The notes under the pieces are model-generated. The model saw only the letters and a list, made by a program, of their open reading frames with translations, had not been told where the DNA came from and searched no databases. A stretch of DNA of 48,596 nt. Source: Candidatus Aenigmatarchaeota archaeon (GTDB taxonomy: Archaea; Aenigmatarchaeota; Aenigmatarchaeia; QMZP01). The position numbers were made by a program, and so were the translations under genes. The stretch lies in contig JACQII010000012.1 in NCBI GenBank assembly GCA_016198585.1, forward strand, positions 1 to 48,596, written 5' to 3'. Positions 8,568 to 16,210 of the stretch are shown here, in pieces (positions within the stretch are counted from its first letter, which is position 1; the number at the start of each line of letters is the position of its first letter).

Positions 8568-9802
8568 ACCAGCCCTTTAATCTTCGCCGCGGAGAGCCGC
8601 TCGGACGGTACGGGGAGAACTGGGACGACCGAGCCTGGCTGTTTCGCAGCCCACCGGCGTCGGGACCGGACGTCGCGGGCGCTGAGGTGGTCTTTGGACC
8701 CGCGCTGGGATTCAACAACTACATCGACGTGAACGCGGGCGTTGATTTTGTCCGCGAGTTGCACCGGGGCGGCTACCAGAACCCGGTGGTCGTGATCAAG
8801 CACGGCAAGGCCTGCGGAGCGGCGACTGGAGAACATGCCGTCGAGCGCGCCTATCAGGGCGATCCGATGAACGCCTTCGGCGGGATCTGGGGGTTTGCCC
8901 GACGGTTCGAGCTCGCGGATGCGCAGGATCTCTGCGACCGGCCGAACGGCATAGAGGACAAGATAGGCTGGCGGCGTGACGTGATTTTCGCGCCTGATTT
9001 TTCTGGAGAGGCCATCGACCACATCCGGGGCCATGAAGGGAAGAAGGTGAACACCCGGCTCGTCACCATTCCCGGACTCCTCGACCAGGAGTCGGCCTAT
9101 GAGATGCGCCCCATCCGGGGAGGCCACCTCGTCCAGCGGCGGGATCCGTCCCTCTATTTCACCGAGGACGGCAAGATCGATGGCCTCTTCGTTCCGGCAT
9201 ACGACCGCCCCACCGGAAAAATGGTCGATACGCCCCAGGGGAAAAAGCCTGAGACCCGGCGAGTCGGGGTCGTCACGAAGGCTTCCCCTCCAAGAAGTCT
9301 CACACGAGTGGCTGACTTCGCGGTCCGATTATGCTTCCAGGAGCCGTCGAATGCGACGGTCATCGCGCGGGAGTACGCGACCGATGGATTCCAGCTGGTG
9401 GGCTACGGGATTGCCGAGCCGGGGAGGAGCGATTCGTGCTGGGAGGCCACCGAGCGGTCCCGGCGCTTCTACGAACGGGAGAATAGAATTGTGCAAGGCA
9501 CTGCAAGTGCCGCAGACCAAGCCATCCTGGCGAATGAAGTTGGGGAGATGCAGAGGAACCGGCTCCAGATCTACAGGGACTTGTGCGTCTGGGGAGCTGC
9601 GGCAACCGATTCTTTCTTTCCCTTCCCGGACGGGCTCCGGGAGTTGGCGAAGAGTCGCGTCACCCTGGTCCTTCACCCGGGAGGGTCGATTCGTGACCAA
9701 GAAGTCATCGCGGCAGCGGATGATCTCAAGATGGAAATGATCTATACCGGCAAGCGCTACTTCAAGCACGGCGACAAGGCTCCGGTTGAGGTCACTGAGT
9801 AA
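8564..9802 (+). CDS. purH: AICAR formyltransferase (C-terminal domain of PurH as a separate protein)
   Basis: 412 residues carrying the formyltransferase half of PurH: GRYGENW, LGFNNYIDVNAG, IKHGKACGAA (the KHxNPCG region, with Lys and His kept), DPMNAFGG, DSFFPFPDG and HPGGSIRDQEVIAAADD near the C-terminus. It transfers a formyl group from 10-formyl-THF (or an analogue) to AICAR. Somewhat longer than the corresponding part of bifunctional PurH, with extra sequence around residues 180-230. Coupled by a four-base overlap to the cyclohydrolase gene. Many archaea use PurP/PurO instead, so a bacterial-type split PurH is informative about the lineage. Confidence 0.92.
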   Translation: MNQPFNLRRGEPLGRYGENWDDRAWLFRSPPASGPDVAGAEVVFGPALGFNNYIDVNAGVDFVRELHRGGYQNPVVVIKHGKACGAATGEHAVERAYQGDPMNAFGGIWGFARRFELADAQDLCDRPNGIEDKIGWRRDVIFAPDFSGEAIDHIRGHEGKKVNTRLVTIPGLLDQESAYEMRPIRGGHLVQRRDPSLYFTEDGKIDGLFVPAYDRPTGKMVDTPQGKKPETRRVGVVTKASPPRSLTRVADFAVRLCFQEPSNATVIAREYATDGFQLVGYGIAEPGRSDSCWEATERSRRFYERENRIVQGTASAADQAILANEVGEMQRNRLQIYRDLCVWGAAATDSFFPFPDGLRELAKSRVTLVLHPGGSIRDQEVIAAADDLKMEMIYTGKRYFKHGDKAPVEVTE

Positions 9803-9848
9803 GCTGTCGACCTGTGTCGCAGGTCTGAAAGTCGCATCATCGACGGAC

Positions 9849-9858
9849 GTTTTTATGG
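9849..9858 (+). promoter_or_regulatory. TATA-like box of the prepilin peptidase gene
   Basis: GTTTTTATGG, about 26 bp before the ATG, no Shine-Dalgarno; leaderless promoter. Confidence 0.5.
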
Positions 9859-9879
9859 GAGCGCGAGAATAGTAATCGT

Positions 9880-10698
9880 ATGCTCGAGTGGGTCGCCATT
9901 GCTGTCGGGCTGGTGGGCTTCGGATGGGCCGGCTGGCTTGACCTGAAGACGACCGAGTTCCCGGACTGGATCCCCTACGCGCTGATCGCCGCCGGCCTCG
10001 GCATCGCCGGCGCAGCCGCGGGGATCGCAGGATCGATCCAGCCGCTGCTGCAGTCTGCGCTGGTCGGGCTCGCGTTCCTGGCTCTGGGCCACGTGCTCTA
10101 CCAGACCAAGCAGTGGGGCGACGGCGACGCCTGGCTGCTCGGTGCGCTCGGCTTCCTCTTCCCGAGCGGCATCGGCCCTGCGGTCTCTGCCCTTCCGCCT
10201 GCGCTGCTCCTGCTGATGATGTTCTTCGTGACCGGCTTCGCCTACATGGCCGTCTACAGCGTTGCCGTCGGGTTCCATGCAGGCGTGATGACCCGGTTCC
10301 TGCGGTCGTTCCGGAAGGGCTTCGTGCGGGTCGCCGGGATCACCGTCCTCTTCGCCCTCCTCGCGGGCGGCCTGCTCACCTGGTACAGCCTGCCAGCGAA
10401 AGCCTTGCCGATCTTCGCGGCCCTCCCGGCGGCGGTCTTCCTGCTGCTGGTCTTCGTCAACTACGGCCGCTACATCGAACGCCAGGTCTTCAGGAGGAAG
10501 ATCCCGGTCCGCGAGCTCCGCGAGGGCGACGTGCCCATCGGCGAGAAGTGGAAGACCCTCTCGAAGCGGGAGATCGCCGCGCTGAAGCGGAAGGGAGGCA
10601 GCGTCTGGATCAAGGAAGGCGTGCGCTTATCGATGGCCTTCGCGTTCACCATTCTCGTGCAGTTGCTGGCCGGCGACCTGCTGTCGTTCCTCTTCTAG
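9880..10698 (+). CDS. A24-family prepilin/preflagellin peptidase
   Basis: 272 residues, polytopic: hydrophobic segments at about 1-18, 30-50, 55-72, 85-100, 105-130, 145-165, 170-190 and a C-terminal one. The aspartic protease pair is visible: the first Asp in WLDLKTTEFPDW (residues 19-30) and the second in the GDGD motif (about residues 85-88) just before a membrane helix, as in FlaK/EppA/TadV. It cleaves the class III signal peptide of pilin-like precursors at the inner face of the membrane. Between helices is a cytoplasmic basic region including WKTLSKREIAALKRKGG. It probably serves the same pilus system as the FlaJ/TadC-like protein. Confidence 0.88.
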   Translation: MLEWVAIAVGLVGFGWAGWLDLKTTEFPDWIPYALIAAGLGIAGAAAGIAGSIQPLLQSALVGLAFLALGHVLYQTKQWGDGDAWLLGALGFLFPSGIGPAVSALPPALLLLMMFFVTGFAYMAVYSVAVGFHAGVMTRFLRSFRKGFVRVAGITVLFALLAGGLLTWYSLPAKALPIFAALPAAVFLLLVFVNYGRYIERQVFRRKIPVRELREGDVPIGEKWKTLSKREIAALKRKGGSVWIKEGVRLSMAFAFTILVQLLAGDLLSFLF

Positions 10699-10827
10699 TC
10701 CCCTTCCCCAAAGAGCGGGCAGAAAACGGAAGCACTGCCGTTCGGACGCTCCCCTGTGACGGCCTCGAGCGACCGACCTGCCAGAGGGCAGGACTGAAAA
10801 ATGAAGAAAAAAAGGGAAAAAACGAAA

Positions 10828-11136
10828 TCAGATCTTGCGAACGCGCTCGACCCGGACCTTGGCCACTACGGGCTTCCAGACCGACGAGGGTAGCCACTCC
10901 GGTCGGTTCTCCGTAGAGACCGTGACCTTCTGGCGCTTGCCCTTGAAGATGTGGACGCTATAGGTGCCGTCGCGGTTGCGTCGTCCGCGCTCGCGCAGCC
11001 GGATGTCTCCCACCCCTCGGGTTGCCGCCTTCAGTGCCGCTTGTCGCGGGCTGCGGCCGGTGTAGATGGAGACTTCGCGGCCCTGTCGCATGATGTAGTA
11101 CTTGCGCGCTGCAGACCGTCGCTGTCTTCGTGCCAT
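10828..11136 (-). CDS. MC1-family archaeal chromatin protein
   Basis: 102 residues, strongly basic. Family marks of methanogen chromosomal protein 1 are all present: YTGRSPRQAALKAATRG, IRLRERG, VHIFKGKR and the C-terminal NRPEWLP followed by KPVVAKVRVERV. MC1 binds and sharply bends DNA as a monomer and acts as an architectural chromatin protein in archaea without or beside histones. Start at MARRQRRSAA: a Shine-Dalgarno GGAGG (11145-11149) lies just upstream, and a TATA-like CACTTATAAATC at 11196-11207 gives a leader of about 35 nt. A strong leader plus SD fits an abundant protein. Confidence 0.93.
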   Translation of the reverse strand: MARRQRRSAARKYYIMRQGREVSIYTGRSPRQAALKAATRGVGDIRLRERGRRNRDGTYSVHIFKGKRQKVTVSTENRPEWLPSSVWKPVVAKVRVERVRKI

Positions 11137-11283
11137 ACTTGTTTCCTCCATTTTCGTGCGGGTGTGAAAAGGTGTCTGAACAAAATTGATGCACGGATTT
11201 ATAAGTGTTTTGACGCGTCCGTGTTTTGGCAGGCGAGCCCCTGGCCGCTGCTGATTTTGAAAGCGGTTGCGCTTGCTACCGGT

Positions 11284-11335
11284 ATAACGACGTTATGAGC
11301 GTCGGTGGATGGCGAACCGCGCATAACACCGTTAT
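11284..11335. promoter_or_regulatory. Twin palindromic operator-like sites before the wHTH gene
   Basis: Two nearly identical 13-bp palindromes, ATAACGACGTTAT (11284-11296) and ATAACACCGTTAT (11323-11335), both ATAAC-N3-GTTAT, spaced 39 bp apart, close to four helical turns. They lie in the 215-bp gap between the MC1 promoter and the winged-helix gene (TATA-like CTTAAGAAT at about 11392). Likely binding sites for the adjacent regulator or for a factor controlling both divergent promoters. Confidence 0.55.
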
Positions 11336-11421
11336 CCGCTGCCGGTTTCGGCCTGCTCAGGTCCGCGTCACGGGCCCGGGGAACGGATGTGTCTTAAGAA
11401 TATCCCGCGCCAAGAATATCC

Positions 11422-11721
11422 ATGGTGTACTACGACAGCAACATCAAACGCCTGATGTGGTACATTTTCGCGGGGATGCGCGGCGGCCCCACCCGGATCA
11501 GGATCCTGACCCTGCTCTCGCAGCGGCCGTGCAACATGAACCAGATCAAGAAAGACCTCACCCTGGACTACAAGACCGTCCAGCACCACATCAAGCTCCT
11601 TGAGGAGAACCGGCTCGTGACCTCGGAGGAGAAGCGCTACGGGACCGTCTACTTCACCTCGCAGATCTTCGAGCAGAACCGGAAGGTATTTGAAGAGATA
11701 CAGGAGAAGATAAAGGAGTAG
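11422..11721 (+). CDS. ArsR-like winged-helix transcription regulator
   Basis: 99 residues. The wHTH is clear: GGPTRIRILTLLSQRPCNMNQI (helices 1-2), recognition helix LDYKTVQHHIKLLEENRLV, and the wing SEEKRYGTVYFTS; a C-terminal charged helix may dimerise. Typical of archaeal ArsR/PadR-like repressors. TATA-like CTTAAGAAT lies 22-30 bp before ATG. The next gene, a small membrane protein, starts five bases after the stop, so regulator and membrane protein form an operon, a common archaeal arrangement for membrane-associated sensing. Confidence 0.88.
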   Translation: MVYYDSNIKRLMWYIFAGMRGGPTRIRILTLLSQRPCNMNQIKKDLTLDYKTVQHHIKLLEENRLVTSEEKRYGTVYFTSQIFEQNRKVFEEIQEKIKE

Positions 11722-11726
11722 GTCCC

Positions 11727-12011
11727 ATGTTCACCATCGACGACATCATCTTGTTGATCATTGGCGTGGACATTCTGCTGGCGCTGATCCTCTTCGCTAC
11801 GCACCTCCGCAACTACCGCGCCATCCCCTCGCGGATCACCCTGGGGTTCCTGGTCTTCGCCGGCGCGTTCCTGCTTGAAGGGATCTTCAACCTCTACTTC
11901 TACAACTCGATCCTCCAGCAGGCCATCACCGGCCTCACGACCTTCCACCTCGCGGTCAACCTGATCGAAATGGTTGCACTGTTGGTGCTGGCCTGGATCA
12001 CCTGGAAGTAG
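11727..12011 (+). CDS. Small membrane protein, 94 residues
   Basis: Three hydrophobic segments (about residues 4-24, 37-60, 70-92) joined by short loops; the C-terminus ends in the membrane. No catalytic motif. It follows the winged-helix regulator after five bases and is almost certainly co-transcribed. Function unknown; a membrane partner or signal receiver for the regulator is inference only. The stop codon lies inside the stem of a perfect hairpin that may end the transcript. Confidence 0.72.
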   Translation: MFTIDDIILLIIGVDILLALILFATHLRNYRAIPSRITLGFLVFAGAFLLEGIFNLYFYNSILQQAITGLTTFHLAVNLIEMVALLVLAWITWK

Positions 12012-12030
12012 CCTTTTCCAAAAAGGCTAC
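12008..12030. terminator. Perfect hairpin at the end of the regulator operon
   Basis: GTAGCCTTTT - CCA - AAAAGGCTAC: a 10-bp perfect stem with a 3-nt loop that overlaps the stop of the membrane-protein gene. On the other strand it sits beyond the 3' end of thrS, so it could act for either transcript. Confidence 0.5.
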
Positions 12031-12289
12031 CGCCAAAAGGGAGGCTATCTCACCCGCTGCGCTCGTTCGATGACGCCTTCCGCTCATTCCAAAGCATCGC
12101 TCAGCAGTCTTCTTTGTGCACTTTCTTTCCAAGAAGGTGCCAAGGAGGGTAGCTTGGTCATCCGGCGCCATGAAGGCGGGATTCATCCCAGGCAATCTTC
12201 AGCTGGAGGGTCATCGAGCTGAATATCTAGCAGACCGTTCTCCGGAGCTATTAAATAGTTTTTCCCAACTGTCGCCCAAGTCTCTCCCG
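12031..12289. other. Non-coding spacer between the convergent regulator operon and thrS
   Basis: About 260 bp with no convincing gene. It contains a symmetric AT-rich element GCTATTAAATAGT (about 12248-12260) that could serve as a TATA box in either direction, and an unconvincing minus-strand frame (to about 12195). A transcript running left from the AT-rich element would carry several GATGA and CTGA boxes, so a small RNA is conceivable, but I see no closing stem and do not claim one. Confidence 0.3.
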
Positions 12290-13978
12290 TTACCTGCGCG
12301 ACGCAATGCGTTTTTCGAGGTCGGCGATAAAGGCGGCTTTCTTGACGCCGAAGGCGACCTTCTTCTTGCCGCGCTCGCGGACCGCGAGCGTGCCGGCTTC
12401 CGCCTCCTTGTCGCCGATCACGACGATGTAGGGGACCTTCATGACCTCCGCGTCCCGGACCTTGTACTCGACGGTGTGGTCGTGGACGTCGGCCTCGGCC
12501 CGGATGCCGCGCTCGCGGAGCTCCTGAACCAGGGCCTCGGCAGCGGCGGCATTCCGCTCGGTGAACGAAAGCACGCGGACCTGGACCGGCGCCAGCCAGA
12601 CCGGCAGCGCGCCCGCGGTCTGCTCGAGCAGGAAGCCGATGAATCGTTCATAGCTGCCGAGGATCGCGCGGTGGATGATGATGACCGGCCGCTTCTGGTC
12701 GTCCCGGTCGGTGTACGTCAGCCCGAGTCGAGCGGGGACGACGATGTCCACCTGGGACGTGGCGATGGTCTCCTCCTTGCCCTGGGCGTTCTTGATCTGG
12801 ACGTCGATCTTCGGGCCGTAGAACGCTGCTTCTCCGATCTCCTCCACGAACTTCGCGCCGTGCTCGCGCATGGCGGCGCGGATCTCCGCGGAGGCGTGCT
12901 CCCAGGCCTGGGGGTCGCCGGTAAACTTGTCGGGATTCTTCTGGAAGTCCGGGAGCGAGAGCCGGAACCAGTAGTCCTTGATGTGCATGACCTTGTAGAC
13001 CTCGTCGAACAGCTGCAGGACCCGGGTGAACTCGACCTTGAGCTGGTCGGCAGTCACATAGATGTGCGAATCGTTCTGGGTGAACGCGCGCACGCGCAGG
13101 AGGCCGTACGTGACGCCGGACAGCTCGTAGCGGTAGGTCATCCCCGGTTCAGCCAGCCGGAGCGGGAGGTCGCGGTAGCTGGTGACCAGCTTCCGGAAGA
13201 TCATGTGGTGGTGCGGGCAGTTCATGGGCTTGAGGTAGAACTCCTGGCCGTCGATGTCGATGGGGGCGTACATGGTGTCGCGGTAATAGGGGAGGTGGCC
13301 AGTCGCATGGAAGATGTCGCCCTTCGCGATGTGGGGAGTAGAGACGTAGCGGTAGCCCCAGCGCTCCTCGGTCTTCCGCATGAACTCGACCAGCTCATGC
13401 CGGATGGTCTCCCCGTTCGGGAGCCACAGGGGGAGGCCGGCGCCGATCTCGTCCGCGAGGTGGAAGATCTTGAGATCTTCCCCCAGGATGCGGTGGTCGT
13501 TCGGCGGGAGCTCACGCCGGTCGAGGATGATCTTGCCGGCGGGCCTCGGTTTCAAGGGCTGCCGACCTTCGGCCGTGATGGTCCGGCTCAGCTCGGCCAG
13601 GGGATGGCCTTTCGCCTGGAGGGTGAAGGACTTGTACCAGCCGAACGGCGCGCGGGTGACGGGCAGCTTGCCGTGGAGCGCGCGCTCGAGGTCTTTCAGG
13701 CCCTGGAGCGCCGCGCCCGGGGACGAGAGCTGGGAGGAGAGGTGGGCGTACGGGTAGAGCACCAGGCTCTTGGCCTTCACCTGGCCAGCCACATTCAGGA
13801 TCTCGGCCGCGGCCTGCTCCACCACCTTCGGCAGGTCTTTCTCATCCCCTTTCTCGACCGCGCAGAACGCCACGAGGGCCTCATCGGCCGTGCCGCTCCC
13901 CGCTTCCTCGGCCGCGGGGATGGCTTTTTTCACGGCCGCCCACTCGATGTGGTCGGCATGGATCAGCAGCAGCTTCAT
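12290..13978 (-). CDS. thrS: Threonyl-tRNA synthetase, archaeal type
   Basis: 562 residues. The first ~140 residues (MKLLLIHADHIEWAA onward) are the archaea-specific D-aminoacyl-deacylase-like editing domain, replacing the bacterial N2 editing domain. The class II core holds the zinc ligands in MNCPHHHMIF, in NDSHIY and in IIHRAILGS, motif 2 around MTYRYELSGV, and motif 3 in GSYERFIGFLLEQ. An HGTP anticodon-binding domain (about 460-562) ends the chain. It charges tRNA-Thr in the cytoplasm. Start at MKLLLI because TATA-like CATTTAAAGG (about 14000-14009) is about 26 bp upstream. Divergent from the tRNA-Gln gene. Confidence 0.95.
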   Translation of the reverse strand: MKLLLIHADHIEWAAVKKAIPAAEEAGSGTADEALVAFCAVEKGDEKDLPKVVEQAAAEILNVAGQVKAKSLVLYPYAHLSSQLSSPGAALQGLKDLERALHGKLPVTRAPFGWYKSFTLQAKGHPLAELSRTITAEGRQPLKPRPAGKIILDRRELPPNDHRILGEDLKIFHLADEIGAGLPLWLPNGETIRHELVEFMRKTEERWGYRYVSTPHIAKGDIFHATGHLPYYRDTMYAPIDIDGQEFYLKPMNCPHHHMIFRKLVTSYRDLPLRLAEPGMTYRYELSGVTYGLLRVRAFTQNDSHIYVTADQLKVEFTRVLQLFDEVYKVMHIKDYWFRLSLPDFQKNPDKFTGDPQAWEHASAEIRAAMREHGAKFVEEIGEAAFYGPKIDVQIKNAQGKEETIATSQVDIVVPARLGLTYTDRDDQKRPVIIIHRAILGSYERFIGFLLEQTAGALPVWLAPVQVRVLSFTERNAAAAEALVQELRERGIRAEADVHDHTVEYKVRDAEVMKVPYIVVIGDKEAEAGTLAVRERGKKKVAFGVKKAAFIADLEKRIASRR

Positions 13979-14050
13979 GCATTGATTTGTCCGTCTATCC
14001 TTTAAATGGCTTGCCAACAGGTGCTTACAGTGCTTGGACCGAGGGAGAGA

Positions 14051-14063
14051 AAGGATTTATACC
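14051..14063 (+). promoter_or_regulatory. TATA-like box of the tRNA-Gln gene
   Basis: AGGATTTATACCC, centred about 27 bp before the first base of the tRNA, the spacing expected for transcription starting at the mature 5' end. Confidence 0.55.
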
Positions 14064-14084
14064 CGCAGAGAAAGTTTAGGGCAC

Positions 14085-14201
14085 AGCCCCGTCGTCTAGA
14101 AAGCTTTTTCCCAACACGGTTTCGTGGGAAACGGTTTGGACAACGGTCAAGGATAGCAGGCTCTGGACCTGTTGACGGCAGTTCGAATCTGCCCGGGGCT
14201 A
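14085..14201 (+). tRNA. tRNA-Gln (anticodon CTG) with a D-loop intron
   Basis: Acceptor stem AGCCCCG (14085-14091) pairs perfectly with CGGGGCT (14194-14200), discriminator A. D stem GTCT (14094-14097)/GGAT (14151-14154); anticodon stem GCAGG (14156-14160)/CCTGT with loop CTCTGGA, anticodon CTG (14163-14165); T arm GGCAG-TTCGAAT-CTGCC. Between the D-stem arms are extra bases. They fold as an archaeal bulge-helix-bulge: central 4-bp helix 14095-14098 with 14137-14140; bulges 14099-14101 and 14141-14143; outer helix 14091-14094 with 14144-14147; inner helix 14102-14105 with 14133-14136. Cutting after the second base of each bulge removes 14101-14142 (42 nt) and leaves a 75-nt tRNA. CCA is not encoded. 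The substrate for GluRS then GatDE. Confidence 0.93.
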
Positions 14202-14308
14202 TCGCAAGCCCGGCATAGCCCGCGGGACGGCCTCTTGAGGACGGACGTCCAGGGAATGGCCATGGAACGCGGCGCGATCCACGACTTCGCGGGGAAGATG
14301 ACGCGGCA

Positions 14309-14740
14309 TCACGCTGATGGCGGGAGCACACCCCGCAGGCGCCTCTTCTTCAGCTCCTCGATCGTGCGGCGTATGTCCCCGCTGTACGCCTGCGCAGACG
14401 GCGCATCAATCGGCTTCCCATAATAGTTGATGCCATTCCGTATCCTTCTGAACCGGTCGAACTTCTCAGCGATGGTGGTTTCGCCCAGTTCCCTGAGATA
14501 GAAGGTGAACGCCTCGTGGGAATATACCTTGTACCCGTCTTTTACTGCCATCGCCTCTACAATCTCCCGCAGGGCTTCGTAGAAGTTTGTCATGATGGTC
14601 GGCGCTGACTGCGGCGTGCAGGGTATCCCAGCCAAGGTTTCGAGGAGACTGTCCGACATCTTTATCAGTGAGCGTGCCAGCTGGATGTCCGGTCTGGCTC
14701 TCCTTGCCTTTCCCGAATCTATGAAGTCCTGGAACCTCAT
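14309..14740 (-). CDS. HEPN-domain protein (toxin partner of a HEPN/MNT pair)
   Basis: 143 residues, all-helical. The C-terminal half has the HEPN signature region RFRRIRNGINYYGKP (about residues 101-115). In RNase HEPN toxins the motif is R-x4-6-H; here the histidine position appears to be Tyr, as in a common archaeal subfamily, so catalysis is uncertain. Its start overlaps the stop of the nucleotidyltransferase gene by four bases (ATGA), so the antitoxin-side gene is translated first. MNT/HEPN pairs act as toxin-antitoxin systems in which the nucleotidyltransferase modifies the HEPN protein. Confidence 0.82.
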   Translation of the reverse strand: MRFQDFIDSGKARRARPDIQLARSLIKMSDSLLETLAGIPCTPQSAPTIMTNFYEALREIVEAMAVKDGYKVYSHEAFTFYLRELGETTIAEKFDRFRRIRNGINYYGKPIDAPSAQAYSGDIRRTIEELKKRRLRGVLPPSA

Positions 14741-15285
14741 CGGAACACCTCGACGAACCCCAGGAGGACGATGCCATTGAGGATGTTATTCAAGAGTTCC
14801 TTGTTCTTGACCTTCAGAATCTCAAGCTCCTGCCGCGTGTGCATGAAGACCTGGATGGAAGCGCCTAGCTTCCTCTCAAAGGCGTCCAAATCCAAGCGCT
14901 TTCCCGACTCCGAAAGAATGAACAGGTCGATGTCACTTCTTGCCGCGTTTTCCCCCTTGGCATAGGAGCCGAACAGAATGACGGCTTCCGGATAGTTCAG
15001 CGCATCCTCGAGATGCTGGAGAAGGCCCGAGGCTCGGATTCTCCGGATATTGCGGTAGATCTTGAAGTCCCTGTACGCGTGGCTTTCCGTATCCGCAGCG
15101 TAGAGGATGAGGTTCCGCTCCTTCTTCCGGACAAGGAAACCCTGTTTGCGGAGGGACGTGAGGTAGCGGGAACAGGTGGTCGGGTTCAATCGAGTCAGGC
15201 GCGCCATTTCCCGCACATTGAATGTCCGGTTCGGCTCCGCGAGAAAGGGATCGAGCAGTGTCATGGCGTCTATTTTTTTAGACAT
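14737..15285 (-). CDS. Winged-helix plus minimal nucleotidyltransferase (MNT antitoxin)
   Basis: 182 residues. N-terminal wHTH (about 10-60: FNVREMARLTRLNPTTCSRY, then GFLVRKKERN). C-terminal minimal nucleotidyltransferase with the polymerase-beta signature ILFGSYAKGE followed by SDIDLFIL (about residues 99-119), giving the GSx..DxD metal site. It should add nucleotides to its HEPN partner and, through the wHTH, repress its own promoter. The ATG lies inside a palindrome (see operator), with TATA-like GTATTTAAAC about 27 bp upstream, so the message is leaderless and the operator covers the transcription start. Confidence 0.88.
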   Translation of the reverse strand: MSKKIDAMTLLDPFLAEPNRTFNVREMARLTRLNPTTCSRYLTSLRKQGFLVRKKERNLILYAADTESHAYRDFKIYRNIRRIRASGLLQHLEDALNYPEAVILFGSYAKGENAARSDIDLFILSESGKRLDLDAFERKLGASIQVFMHTRQELEILKVKNKELLNNILNGIVLLGFVEVFR

Positions 15286-15309
15286 ATGTCTATTTACGTA
15301 GACATGTGT
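15280..15309. promoter_or_regulatory. Tandem operator over the start of the MNT/HEPN operon
   Basis: A perfect palindrome AGACATATGTCT (15280-15291) overlaps the start codon and a second copy of the half-site pattern, AGACATGTGT (15300-15309), begins exactly 20 bp away, two helical turns. The TATA-like box is directly adjacent (about 15309-15318). Strong candidate site for autorepression by the wHTH of the MNT protein. Confidence 0.6.
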
Positions 15310-15365
15310 TTAAATACCTTACGGACGCGTAGGCCGTGTGGTGATTCTCCCGCACGTCCCGGACG

Positions 15366-15674
15366 TCATCGCTCTGGATCCGCTTCCCGGTCAATCTGTC
15401 GCTCCGCGTAGGCGAAGGCGTCATCCGGCTCGTGGAAATCGAGAGCGTCGAGGTAGGCGAGCGCGCCGATCTGGTAGAGCCTCCGAAACTCTTCCGCGTT
15501 CCCTCCCGGGACGTCCTCGCAGGGCCCGTCGAGGAGGGAGAGATCAGCGGTTCCGTAGATGTGGTCGAGTACCATACCCTCGATAGTCTCATGCTCGGCG
15601 GCGGTAAGAAGGCGGTAGTGCTGTCTCTCGAGGTCGGTGTCGCATGCGACCACCAGGTCCCGGAAGGTCAGCAC
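15366..15674 (-). CDS. Hypothetical acidic protein, 102 residues
   Basis: Acidic and mostly helical: HYRLLTAAEHETIEGMVLDHIYG, then NAEEFRRLYQIGALAYLDAL and a C-terminal charged helix. No motif recognised. It starts with GTG; a TATA-like GCTTAATTAGC about 28 bp upstream supports leaderless initiation there. It lies between the MNT/HEPN operon and msrB on the same strand but with its own promoter. Confidence 0.6.
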   Translation of the reverse strand: MLTFRDLVVACDTDLERQHYRLLTAAEHETIEGMVLDHIYGTADLSLLDGPCEDVPGGNAEEFRRLYQIGALAYLDALDFHEPDDAFAYAERQIDREADPER

Positions 15675-15710
15675 AATATGTTAATTGGGTGGATCGGCTA
15701 ATTAAGCCAT

Positions 15711-16133
15711 TCAACCATCTGGATTTTTTTTCCGCTTTCCAGGATGTTTGCCGCTCTTTTTTTCAAAATCTAGCGCGAGGGAGTTGATGCAGTAGCGCTT
15801 GCCCGTGGGCTGCGGGCCGTCGGAGAACACGTGACCGAGGTGGCCGCCGCAGCGGCTGCAGCGGACCTCCGTCCTCGGAAGGAGGAGCTTGAAGTCGTGT
15901 TTGGTGGAGACGGCCTCTTTCGCTGCCGGGGCGGAGAAGCTGGGCCAGCCGGTCCCGGAGTCGAACTTGTCCGTCGAGGCGAAGAGCCGGTTACCGCATG
16001 CCGCGCAGCGGTAGGTTCCGGGCTCGTGGTGGTTCCAGTATTTCCCGGTGAACGCGCGCTCCGTCCCCTCGTTACAGAGCACGTGCGCTTGCTCCGGCGT
16101 GAGCTTCTTCTTCCACTGGTCTTTCATGATCAT
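15711..16133 (-). CDS. msrB: Peptide methionine-R-sulfoxide reductase MsrB
   Basis: 140 residues, standard length. Two zinc knuckles, CAAC (about 43-46) and CSRC (about 92-95), flank the fold; FDSGTGWPSF is the substrate pocket; the catalytic Cys is in RYCINSLAL near residue 117. It reduces Met-R-sulfoxide in proteins, using thioredoxin/glutaredoxin-type donors. The C-terminal 20 residues are a lysine-rich tail. Either MIMKDQW or the internal Met3 could start; a GAGGGA just upstream suits the first. Confidence 0.94.
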   Translation of the reverse strand: MIMKDQWKKKLTPEQAHVLCNEGTERAFTGKYWNHHEPGTYRCAACGNRLFASTDKFDSGTGWPSFSAPAAKEAVSTKHDFKLLLPRTEVRCSRCGGHLGHVFSDGPQPTGKRYCINSLALDFEKKSGKHPGKRKKNPDG

Positions 16134-16210
16134 TCCCTCGTTTCTATTGTAGTATGCCGACGGATAAACGTATGGCGAGGGGTTTTAAGGAACAGAGCGC
16201 ATAACTCACT

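Noticed and set aside
11998-12195. 65-residue minus-strand frame beyond thrS
   Set aside because: No start signals, no recognisable fold and it overlaps the terminator hairpin.
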